Below, piece by piece: positions 1-5,891 of a stretch of 6,975 nucleotides of DNA (the first letter of the stretch is position 1; every line of letters begins with the position of its first letter). Source of the stretch: an uncultured Xanthobacteraceae bacterium (GTDB taxonomy: Bacteria > Pseudomonadota > Alphaproteobacteria > Rhizobiales > Xanthobacteraceae). The translations under genes were made by a program, and so were the position numbers. The stretch covers positions 1 to 6,975 of the forward strand of contig CATPCO010000276.1 of assembly GCA_955652925.1 (NCBI GenBank), given 5' to 3'. Under the pieces are notes generated by a model. It saw only the letters and a program-made list of their open reading frames with translations. It did no database searches and was not told where the DNA came from.

Positions 1-48
1 ACCGAATACGGATCGTGTCCTATTGCTCGCCCCGCGGCCATCGGTGCA

Positions 49-639
49 TCACCTGTGCTCGCGCACAGTCCTGATCACTTCATTCGCGAGCAAGTTCCGA
101 ATGTTCTCTGGAAGGGTGATGCCAACCAGTTGCCACCGCCACGCTAGGAGCTGGAAGGTTAGGTGAAACCGATTGGGCATCGGCAGGATAGTGGGCGCGG
201 ACACTTCAAATCGGCCAATCCCATAGTGAGACGCGGAAAAAATCTGCCAAGCAGTTCCGAGCGTTTCGGTGCTTATCCCGATATTGCCGGACGGCGGAGG
301 CTCTGGGATGACGCCAATTGGCCAGCCCGCCGCCAGAAGGTCAGAAACTGCTTGGGGCGAAACCAGCTTGCTGATAGCCGGATCGGCAATCGAGAGGCCG
401 ACCACCACCGCCTGCTGTGCAAGAGGACTGGCTTGGATCCCAAGCATTTGCACGTAGGCGGATACAATCTGTTCTGTAAGTGATGCGCGCAGTCGGCCAA
501 AATTCACATGATGCACCACCGTATTTACGTCGCGCGCATCGATGGCCCGAACCAGAGCGATTAAGTCATAGAGTGGCCAAGTCACGTAGCCGGTCCAGAG
601 CAAGCCGACAACAACAAGGGCTAATAAGGTCTTGCGCAT
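49..639 (-). CDS. DUF2939 family membrane-anchored protein
   Basis: This 196-residue protein has no known function. A hydrophobic segment at about residues 4-20, after a short basic start (MRK), looks like an uncleaved signal anchor or a single membrane helix, so the rest is probably periplasmic. The layout fits DUF2939 as I know it. After the anchor comes a WPLYDL stretch and a segment like 'AIDARDVNTVVHHVNFGRLR' (about 32-51), in which a residue pair near a 'D/N-F' is followed by an Arg. The C-terminus has an alternating hydrophobic block ending in a WRWQLVGITLP motif (about 167-177), the usual family ending. The middle (about 112-125, Pro/Gly-rich) looks like a linker. The start codon lies 3 nt after the stop of the upstream SDR remnant, so it is probably cotranscribed and coupled with it; the RBS is weak (AAGAGTGA). 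The family assignment comes from pattern memory, not from a search. Confidence 0.82.
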   Translation of the reverse strand: MRKTLLALVVVGLLWTGYVTWPLYDLIALVRAIDARDVNTVVHHVNFGRLRASLTEQIVSAYVQMLGIQASPLAQQAVVVGLSIADPAISKLVSPQAVSDLLAAGWPIGVIPEPPPSGNIGISTETLGTAWQIFSASHYGIGRFEVSAPTILPMPNRFHLTFQLLAWRWQLVGITLPENIRNLLANEVIRTVREHR

Positions 640-642
640 GAA

Positions 643-1182
643 TCACTCTTGGCGGCGGCGGGGTCGCCTGCAATGGTGCTCCCTATCAGCCCTCGTGGTC
701 GCTAGGACAAACTGGCGCGGGTATACCTGTGGGTTCGGCTGGCGAGGACGCATGTGATAGAAATACTGTCCGGTAACCAGCGCCGCCGGTTCGTTGCTAA
801 CCGCTAGCCATGCCTGCGTAAAGTGGGCTTGGTTGATATCGTCCGGCGCACCTGGACCGCCCATTCGCGTGGGCACCCATCCCGGCTGAATCTCGTCCTC
901 GGTCAGAACACGCCTGGGCTCGCGGTAGCCGATTCCCACGTTGTGAATCACAGCATCAAAACGGCCCATTCCATTAAGTTGCTCGGCCATCCGCTGCAGA
1001 TCCTTTAGGCGTGACGCATCACCAATTACGGCCTCAGCCGCAGCGGGTACGGCAGTCTTCGCGTCAGCTGCTCGTCGCTCATCACGAGCATGCAGAACGA
1101 CTTGGTGCCCCTGCTCAGCCAGCAAGCGGCCGGCCATCAACCCAAGACCCGCGGATGAACCTGTAATAAACACTCGAGACAT
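643..1182 (-). pseudogene. SDR oxidoreductase with a large in-frame internal deletion
   Basis: The reading frame is open for 179 residues, but related short-chain dehydrogenases are about 245-260 residues long. The N-terminal half is a normal Rossmann start: MSRVFITGSSAGLGL with the cofactor motif TGSSAGLG at residues 7-14, and HNVG at 80-83 in place of the usual NNAG. At residues 94-100 the text jumps from TEDE-I-Q straight to PGWVPTRMGGPGAPDD. In this SDR group as I remember it, TED is followed by LPHVFAVN, the catalytic Ser strand and the YxxxK helix, and only then by PGWVPT. About 80 residues, including Asn, Ser, Tyr and Lys of the active site, are therefore missing, with the junction near base 885/886. 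The tail after about residue 150 ends in a basic run (RRPRRRQE) that does not resemble the family ending; it may also be frameshifted. Activity as a dehydrogenase is very unlikely, though a short protein could still be made. No convincing Shine-Dalgarno precedes the ATG. Confidence 0.82.
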
Positions 1183-1225
1183 ATTCGCAAATCGACTTTT
1201 ATCAAATGGTCAGCCCGGCCATAAG

Positions 1226-1237
1226 GGGGGCGCCCCC
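1226..1237. repeat. 12-bp perfect GC palindrome between the two SDR genes
   Basis: Five G, then CG flanked to read the same on both strands (GGGGGCGCCCCC). It lies in the 75-bp gap between the stop of the upstream SDR and the start of the deleted SDR. As RNA it could fold only as a short stem of about 4 bp with a tight loop. No T-run follows on either strand, so it does not qualify as an intrinsic terminator. Confidence 0.6.
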
Positions 1238-1239
1238 GG

Positions 1240-1260
1240 TGAAGGTCGAAAATACCTTCA
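1240..1260 (-). other. Stem-loop spanning the SDR stop codon
   Basis: A perfect 7-bp inverted repeat (arms TGAAGGT and ACCTTCA, 7-nt loop). On the minus strand its first arm begins with the TGA stop of the 260-residue SDR. No U-tract follows it. With the GC palindrome just downstream it may weaken read-through, stabilise the 3' end of the upstream message, or mean nothing. The pairing is seen directly; the role is inference. Confidence 0.5.
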
Positions 1261-2040
1261 GACAATGTTCCCTTTACTTGATGCACCAGCGTCGATAGTG
1301 ATCACCGTGCCAGTAGTATACGCCGACAAATCTGAAGCCAGGAACGCGACCATGTGGGCAATTTCCTCGGGCTTTCCAGCGCGACCGAACGGCAGAGGTT
1401 TGTAGAGCTCTCGCCATCGCTCCGGATCTCCGAGCCGATCCTGAGCGCGCTTTTTCATGATAGTTTCGAGCCGTTCGGTAGCGATGGGACCTGGATTGAT
1501 GCCCACGACACGAATGTTATCGGCAGGTGATGCTGAACCGATTGCCTTGGTGAACGCCATGAGGGCTGCGTTGCCGGTAGAGCCCGCTATGTAGCTCGCT
1601 TCTAGTCGCTCGCCAGCCACACCTATAATGTTAATGATGACGCCGCCGCCGCGTTTTTTCATTGCGGCGTAAAATGCGCGCGTCATGTTGACGTAACCGA
1701 AGACCTTTAATTCCCACGCGTCGCGCCAGCGCTTCTCGTCGATTTCGCTAAGACCGCCTGCTGGGATGGCGCCGGCATTGTTAACCAGAATATCGACGGC
1801 AGGATGTGCCGCAACCAATTGGTCGACCGAAGAACTTCTCGAAACATCGAGTGCGCGAGTTATCACGGATACTTTTGACGTTTTGGTGAGAGACTGCCTG
1901 GCGACGTCCAGCGCTGCGGCCGTGCGTGCTACGAGGATCAAGTTGCAGCCTTCATCCGCCAATACGGCTGCGGTCGAGAAACCGATTCCTTTGGAAGCGC
2001 CGGTGATCAGAGCTGTCCGACCACGAATCTTCAGATCCAT
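1258..2040 (-). CDS. Atypical short-chain dehydrogenase/reductase (PRK06125-like)
   Basis: This 260-residue cytosolic protein has normal classical-SDR length. The NAD(P)-binding parts are intact: TGASKGIG at 13-20, LDV at 64-66, NNAG at 87-90, and the late PGPIATERL segment at 183-191. The C-terminus has the usual GRAGKPEEIAHMVAFLAS and YTTGTVITIDAG blocks. The active site is unusual. The strand that normally reads NISS is NIIG (137-140). The only nearby tyrosine is Y150, and the residue four after it is S154, not Lys. If the flanking VAG and NAAL blocks are aligned without gaps, the Tyr and Lys positions become G153 and N157. The LKVFGY and YIAGS-GNAALMAF text matches the group I recall as PRK06125, so the change is probably typical of that subfamily and not decay. 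A good AGGTGA Shine-Dalgarno sits 4 nt before the ATG. The substrate is unknown. The gene is divergent from the transporter operon, which suggests but does not prove a shared pathway. Confidence 0.88.
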   Translation of the reverse strand: MDLKIRGRTALITGASKGIGFSTAAVLADEGCNLILVARTAAALDVARQSLTKTSKVSVITRALDVSRSSSVDQLVAAHPAVDILVNNAGAIPAGGLSEIDEKRWRDAWELKVFGYVNMTRAFYAAMKKRGGGVIINIIGVAGERLEASYIAGSTGNAALMAFTKAIGSASPADNIRVVGINPGPIATERLETIMKKRAQDRLGDPERWRELYKPLPFGRAGKPEEIAHMVAFLASDLSAYTTGTVITIDAGASSKGNIV

Positions 2041-2235
2041 TCGCTCACCTGAATTTTTTGTCCCATCGTCTAATGGCCGGATAGGGAGCGGAAATAGGAG
2101 AGGAGCTGATCAACAGGCACGACATCAGCATATCGAACTGGTAGGAATGAGTCAGCGGGTATGCAAGCCATTTAACAACCGGCTGCCCGCTGCCCGACGG
2201 GACCAGGGCTCGGTTCGGGTCGTGTGTCACGAGGT

Positions 2236-2256
2236 ATCGCCGGCCCAAACGGCGAT
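2236..2256. promoter_or_regulatory. 7-bp inverted repeat, candidate operator or hairpin
   Basis: Perfect arms ATCGCCG and CGGCGAT around a 7-nt centre (GCCCAAA). It lies about 73 bp upstream of the operon start, and its centre (2246) is 40 bp from the centre of the next inverted repeat (2286). The dyad is seen directly. A role as a regulator site is inference. No T-run follows, so it is not a terminator. Confidence 0.4.
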
Positions 2257-2277
2257 TGTGGTGAGCGTGCCTTGCGA

Positions 2278-2294
2278 CACCAATAAATTTGGTG
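2278..2294. promoter_or_regulatory. CACCAA-N5-TTGGTG palindrome, candidate operator
   Basis: A 17-bp dyad with 6-bp perfect arms and an AT-rich 5-nt centre, 35 bp before the operon's first start codon. Its size and symmetry suit a dimeric repressor such as a GntR-, TetR- or IclR-type protein, and its position near the expected transcription start would suit repression. No regulator gene lies in the window to support a particular family. Confidence 0.45.
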
Positions 2295-2315
2295 CAGCGT
2301 TCGCCACAAGAATTT

Positions 2316-2320
2316 GGGGA
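2316..2320 (+). promoter_or_regulatory. Shine-Dalgarno that selects the 2330 start
   Basis: GGGGA lies 9 nt before the ATG at 2330. It supports this start over the much longer open frame that runs back to 1766, which would overlap the leftward SDR gene on the opposite strand. Confidence 0.5.
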
Positions 2321-2329
2321 CGCGACAGT

Positions 2330-3319
2330 ATGTCCGAAGTGGCCAAGCCGACAATTGTCATCCCGGATGACATCGGCCGAGCATTCAAGTCTTCCGGGAA
2401 GATTGGACGGTTATCTAAGGATGCAGCTCTTATATTTTATGAGGAGAGAGCTATGAATGAGGCGGAGCTGATTGAACGCATTCGTCCGGCCAACATCGTT
2501 CTCTCGTTTCGCCCGGCGTTCACGAAGTTTCCAAAATCAGTTCTCGACGGCGCCCCCAATCTTCGGATGATCTGCAGCTCCGGCACCGGCGTCGAGGATA
2601 TTGCCGTAAGTGAGGCAACCGCCCGTAAGATCGCGGTCGCGAACGTGCCAGGACCGTCGAACCGCGCCGTCGCGGAACATTGCCTCGCGCTGCTGTTCTC
2701 GGTTGCGCGCGCAGTTCCGTCACAAGACCATGCGGTACGCCGCGGCGAATGGAAGGCAATCCAGGGTATCGAGCTTGGCGGAAAGACGCTTGGCATCGTC
2801 GGCGTGAGCGGCATTTCCTCCGAGCTTGCGCCGATCGCCCGCGGGCTGGGGATGAATGTGATCTCCTGGTCGCGCAACAACGATACGGGGCGCGCCGCCG
2901 CGATCGGATCGCAGGCGGTGTCGTTCGATGAGCTCCTTGCGAGCGCCGACGTGATCTCGCTGCATGTGCGCCTCAGTGACGAGACACGCAATATGATGGG
3001 TGCGCCTGAGTTTGCTCGCATGAAGCGAGGCGCGATCGTAATCAATACCGCCCGCGGCGGCCTGATTGACGAAGATGCGCTCGTACATGCTTTGAACAGC
3101 GGGCAGGTTGCCGGTGCGGGTCTCGATGTATTCGCGCGCGAGCCGCTGCCCGCTGGTCATCCGTTCCTCACAATGGAAAACATCGTGATGACGCCCGTAT
3201 CGGCATGGAGCACAGTGGATGCATCCGCGCGAATGATCAACCAAAGCATTGAGAACGTCGCGCAGTTTCTCGCAGGCGCGCCGGTGAACGTTGTGAATCC
3301 AAGTGCGCTGAGCACGTAA
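2330..3319 (+). CDS. D-2-hydroxyacid dehydrogenase-like protein with altered motifs
   Basis: A 329-residue protein of normal length for the D-isomer-specific 2-hydroxyacid dehydrogenase family, which interconverts 2-oxo and D-2-hydroxy acids with NAD(P)H. The N-terminal catalytic lobe begins with a beta strand (KPTIVIPDD, 6-14) and carries the substrate loop SSGTGVEDI (83-91). The cofactor lobe runs from about 108 to 290. The catalytic Arg (R242 in NTARGG) and Glu (E271 in DVFAREP) are present. Two hallmarks are not. The GxGxxG motif reads G158-V-S-G-I-S163, so the second and third glycines are serines. The histidine of the usual TPHxA motif is V290 (TPVSAW). The residues after the second strand are WSRN, with no acidic residue, which could mean NADP preference if cofactor is bound at all. 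The start at 2330 keeps the first strand; an in-frame ATG at 2453 with a stronger Shine-Dalgarno would remove it. First gene of the rightward operon, 22 nt before the FAH gene. Confidence 0.87.
   Translation: MSEVAKPTIVIPDDIGRAFKSSGKIGRLSKDAALIFYEERAMNEAELIERIRPANIVLSFRPAFTKFPKSVLDGAPNLRMICSSGTGVEDIAVSEATARKIAVANVPGPSNRAVAEHCLALLFSVARAVPSQDHAVRRGEWKAIQGIELGGKTLGIVGVSGISSELAPIARGLGMNVISWSRNNDTGRAAAIGSQAVSFDELLASADVISLHVRLSDETRNMMGAPEFARMKRGAIVINTARGGLIDEDALVHALNSGQVAGAGLDVFAREPLPAGHPFLTMENIVMTPVSAWSTVDASARMINQSIENVAQFLAGAPVNVVNPSALST
2441..2446 (+). promoter_or_regulatory. Strong internal Shine-Dalgarno (GAGGAG)
   Basis: GAGGAG lies 6 nt before an in-frame ATG at 2453, after an AT-rich stretch (2431-2440) that resembles a -10 element. 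It could drive a 288-residue short form, but that form would lack the first beta strand and part of the N-terminal lobe, so I prefer 2330 as the main start. Confidence 0.35.
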
Positions 3320-3341
3320 TTAAGGAGCGTGGGGAAAGCAG

Positions 3342-4124
3342 ATGCGTATCGCTCGTTACTGGGACCCGGCCGCGAATGCCGCAAAATACGGAGTTGTCGA
3401 AGGCGAGATCGTTCGCGAACTCGCCGATCATCCATATCGCGGGATTGTGACTACTAGCAACATGCGCCCGCTCGCGGTCACGCAACTGCTGGCGCCATGC
3501 GAGCCGACCAAGATCATTGCGGGCGGAGCAAACTATCATGGACACCTGAAGGAAGTTGGCCTGCCGGTCCCGACTATCCCAGTGTTCTTTCTCAAACCCC
3601 CGACAGCGCTCATCGGGCCCGGACAGGCGGTGATCTATCCGCCTCAGACACAGAAGCTCGAATACGAGGGTGAACTCGCCGTCGTAGTGAAGAGCCCGAT
3701 GCGCAATACGCCACCAGGCGAAGTGTTGAAGAACCTGCTCGGCTACACCTGCGTGAATGATGTGACGGCGCGCGATATTCAGGTGATCGGTGGCAACCTC
3801 TTGCATCTGTGTCATTCCAAATCGTTCGACACTTTCTGCCCGACTGGACCGTGGGTGGAGACCGATCTCGACGCGCATTCGCTTGACATCGAGCTACGCA
3901 TCAACAACGGGGTGCGCCAGAAGAAGACCAACACCAGCGATATGATCTTCCCCGTCGAGGAGATGGTGAGCTACTTCTCGAAAGTGATGACGCTGCTGCC
4001 GGGCGACTTGATCCTTACCGGCGCGCCGCCCGGAATCGGCGCCATGAATGTCGGCGATACCGTCGAGGTCATCATCCAGGGTATTGGAACTCTACGGCAT
4101 ACGGTCGCCGCAGGCGCGTCGTGA
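3342..4124 (+). CDS. Fumarylacetoacetate hydrolase (FAH) family enzyme
   Basis: This 260-residue protein matches the FAH superfamily, whose cytosolic, Mg2+/Mn2+-dependent enzymes hydrolyse C-C bonds in acylpyruvates, decarboxylate oxaloacetate, or hydrate or isomerise 2-oxo acids from aromatic breakdown. A small N-terminal domain (about 1-50) precedes the core. The core begins with KIIAGGANYHGHLKEVG, where H68 and E71 fit the NYxxHxxE catalytic dyad of FAHD1-type enzymes. Metal ligands are E109 and E111 (EYEGELAVVV) and D140 (CVNDVTARD). The family Lys is K160 (SKSFDTF), followed by CPTGPWV. The end has TGAPPGIG and a GDTVEV...GIGTL block. All key residues appear intact, so this is the best-supported active enzyme in the operon. 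AAGGAG (3322-3327) and GGGGAAA (3331-3337) precede the ATG. The stop overlaps the next gene's GTG by 4 nt. The exact substrate cannot be told from sequence. Confidence 0.93.
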   Translation: MRIARYWDPAANAAKYGVVEGEIVRELADHPYRGIVTTSNMRPLAVTQLLAPCEPTKIIAGGANYHGHLKEVGLPVPTIPVFFLKPPTALIGPGQAVIYPPQTQKLEYEGELAVVVKSPMRNTPPGEVLKNLLGYTCVNDVTARDIQVIGGNLLHLCHSKSFDTFCPTGPWVETDLDAHSLDIELRINNGVRQKKTNTSDMIFPVEEMVSYFSKVMTLLPGDLILTGAPPGIGAMNVGDTVEVIIQGIGTLRHTVAAGAS

Positions 4125-5008
4125 GCGTCTTTGCGCAACTTGCCGTCAACGGAACCGTTGCGGGCAGCGTGTATGCGCTGGTCGCGGTTGGCTTCGCACT
4201 AATCTTCACGGCCAGCCGGGTGTTTCATTTCGCTCATGGCGGCGTCTATACGTTCTCGGCCTTCGCCGGCTACACCGCGCTAGTGACATTCAAGCTTGGG
4301 CTCGTGGCGGGGTTCCTCGCTGCCATCCTCCTCGCTGCGCTGATCGGCGTGCTCATCAACATTTTTCTCTATGAGCCGATGAAGGCGGGCGGCGTGTCAC
4401 CCTTCGTTGCGATGATCTCATCATTCGGGGTGCTGATCATCATCACGCACGTCACAGCAATTATCTGGGGTTCGAACCCGGTCGTGATTTCGCGCGGTGG
4501 ACAGGCAACGATCTACCGCCTCGGTTCGATCTACACCACCGACGCACAAATTCTCATCATCGGCTTCGCAGCGGCATTAGCGATCGCCCTATTCGTCTTC
4601 TTTCGCTGCACGCGCTTGGGCATCGCGATCCGTGCGATGGGCAACGACTCCGAGCTTGCTGAAGTCGTCGGCATGTCGGCGAAGCGGCTGCGCAACATCA
4701 GTTTTCTGGTCGGATCGGCGCTAGTCGGTGTCAGCGCCATGCTGATTGGGTTGAATGTTGGCATCATCGACTTCAACATGGGGATGGACATCATCCTGAT
4801 GGCGACCGTCGCAATGATCATCGGCGGCCTCGGCAACGTCGGTGCGGCGGCGTGCGGAGGTTTCGTGCTTGGCATGATCCAGAACATTGCCATCTGGAAG
4901 ATCGAGTCGAAGTGGCAACTTGCGCTGTCCTTTGCAATCCTGATCATCGTGCTTTTGTTTCGGCCGAGCGGCCTGTTCGGCGAGAAACGTCCGGCAGTGG
5001 GTCTTTGA
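4121..5008 (+). CDS. livH: LivH-type ABC transporter inner-membrane permease
   Basis: This 295-residue integral membrane protein is one of the two permeases of a branched-chain-amino-acid-type (HAAT) importer. It is strongly hydrophobic, with about eight likely membrane helices. Family text includes the N-terminal NGTVAGSVYALVAVGFALIF (about 10-29), RVFHFAHGG (33-41), the cytoplasmic ATPase-contact loop TRLGIAIRAMGNDSELAEVVG (164-184), GGLGNVGAAACGG (235-247) and the C-terminal FRPSGLFG (280-287). Length is normal for LivH. The start is GTG, overlapping the FAH stop in a GTGA arrangement, so translation is probably coupled. Such transporters also carry aromatic acids, urea, amides and other carboxylates; linkage to FAH suggests a non-leucine substrate, but that is inference. 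'livH' is used in the family sense only. Confidence 0.93.
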   Translation: MSVFAQLAVNGTVAGSVYALVAVGFALIFTASRVFHFAHGGVYTFSAFAGYTALVTFKLGLVAGFLAAILLAALIGVLINIFLYEPMKAGGVSPFVAMISSFGVLIIITHVTAIIWGSNPVVISRGGQATIYRLGSIYTTDAQILIIGFAAALAIALFVFFRCTRLGIAIRAMGNDSELAEVVGMSAKRLRNISFLVGSALVGVSAMLIGLNVGIIDFNMGMDIILMATVAMIIGGLGNVGAAACGGFVLGMIQNIAIWKIESKWQLALSFAILIIVLLFRPSGLFGEKRPAVGL

Positions 5009-5880
5009 TGGAATATGTCGTCTACATCGGCACGTTGATCGCGATCTACGCGACATTGACCATCTCACTCAATCTTCTGGTTGGCTACACCGGCCTTATC
5101 TCGATCGCGCAGGCCGCGATCTACGGCGTCGGCGCCTATGTCACCGCACTGGTCGCGTTAAACTTCACCCATGATCTTCTGATCTCATTCCTGCTCGCGT
5201 CAGTCACGGGCGTTCTGGTATCACTTGTCGTTGCTCTGCCCTCGCTACGGCTAAATAACGAATACTTCCTAATCGCCACGATGGGATTTCAGGCGATCAT
5301 CTTCAGCTTGTTCATGAACCTAGAGATTACGGGCGGCCCCTCCGGCTTATATGGTATTCCACACCCCACCCTGTTCGGATACATGATCCGCACCAGCCTC
5401 GAGAAGTTCCTGGTCGCGGTTGCGCTCGCGATATTGTGCTACGTACTGGCCCTACGCATCACCAATGCGCCGTTCGGCCGCCTGCTGCGCGCCGTGCGCG
5501 AGGATCAGACTGCCGTCGCTGCGCTTGGCAAGAGCGTGTTCACGATCAAATTCTCGGTCTTCATCTTTTCAGCGACTTTCGCCGCAGCGGCGGGCACGAT
5601 CTACGTCTACTCGCTGACCGCGATTGATCCGGTTGCCTTCGACCTCGACGAGTCGGTTTTCATTATCACTCTCGTGATCGTCGGCGGTACCGGCAGCCTG
5701 AACGGCTCGGTGCTCGCTGCGGCGCTTCTGATCCTGCTGCCCGAGGCGTTCAAGTTTCTCGCGATCCCCGAGGCGATCGCACCGCAGCTACGGCAAGTCC
5801 TATACGGGCTGCTGCTCGTGTTTTTCACGCGCTATCGCCGCCAAGGCCTGATCGGCGAATTCCGCGACGTGTTGAAATAG
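5008..5880 (+). CDS. livM: LivM-type ABC transporter inner-membrane permease
   Basis: This 290-residue membrane protein is the second permease of the importer, partner of LivH. Family marks: SLNLLVGYTGLISIAQAAIYGVGAY (about 20-44), an ATPase-contact loop FGRLLRAVREDQTAVAALG (156-174), the helix pair around IVGGTGSLNGSVLAA (224-238), and a short C-terminal tail. It lacks the long N-terminal extension of E. coli LivM, as many proteobacterial homologues do. The ATG at 5008 overlaps the LivH stop by 1 nt (TGATG), which marks translational coupling; there is only a weak Shine-Dalgarno. A longer open frame runs back to 4852, but the added 52 residues are hydrophilic, overlap LivH, and do not look like a membrane protein start. 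Confidence 0.93.
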   Translation: MEYVVYIGTLIAIYATLTISLNLLVGYTGLISIAQAAIYGVGAYVTALVALNFTHDLLISFLLASVTGVLVSLVVALPSLRLNNEYFLIATMGFQAIIFSLFMNLEITGGPSGLYGIPHPTLFGYMIRTSLEKFLVAVALAILCYVLALRITNAPFGRLLRAVREDQTAVAALGKSVFTIKFSVFIFSATFAAAAGTIYVYSLTAIDPVAFDLDESVFIITLVIVGGTGSLNGSVLAAALLILLPEAFKFLAIPEAIAPQLRQVLYGLLLVFFTRYRRQGLIGEFRDVLK

Positions 5881-5891
5881 CAAGAACCCGG

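Larger units (their letters stand above)
2041..2329. promoter_or_regulatory. Divergent intergenic region, likely promoters for both arms
   Basis: These 289 bp separate the leftward SDR gene from the rightward hydroxyacid dehydrogenase/FAH/Liv operon. Promoters for both directions should lie here, but I cannot point to a convincing -35/-10 pair on either strand. Visible structure: the SDR Shine-Dalgarno at the left edge, a purine-rich stretch at about 2079-2107, a short tandem CTGCCCG repeat near 2183-2196, and two inverted repeats at 2236-2256 and 2278-2294 described separately. The short open frames here look like chance. Confidence 0.6.

Noticed and set aside
1..48. Possible start of another leftward gene (ATG at 41-39, minus strand)
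   Set aside because: Only about 13 codons are visible, with no Shine-Dalgarno or recognisable sequence; it cannot be supported from this window.
2183..2196. Tandem CTGCCCG repeat
   Set aside because: Only two 7-bp copies; easily due to chance in GC-rich DNA.
2045..2248. 67-residue minus-strand frame in the divergent intergenic region
   Set aside because: No clear Shine-Dalgarno or family pattern, and it fills a region expected to hold promoters.
1766..2329. N-terminal extension of the hydroxyacid dehydrogenase-like frame (would give 517 residues)
   Set aside because: The added 188 residues run antisense to the leftward SDR, lack a domain pattern, and the 329-residue form from 2330 already has the normal family length and first beta strand.
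2437..3244. Minus-strand open frames of 202 and 174 residues opposite the dehydrogenase-like gene
   Set aside because: They overlap each other and a well-supported plus-strand gene, and show no domain or signal.
3237..3878. 213-residue minus-strand open frame opposite the FAH gene
   Set aside because: Its composition is rich in His, Arg and Cys with no recognisable motifs; it is the antisense shadow of a GC-rich gene whose plus-strand product is clear.
4852..5007. 52-residue N-terminal extension of LivM
   Set aside because: It overlaps livH in another frame and is hydrophilic with many His, Arg and Cys; the TGATG start at 5008 gives a typical LivM.
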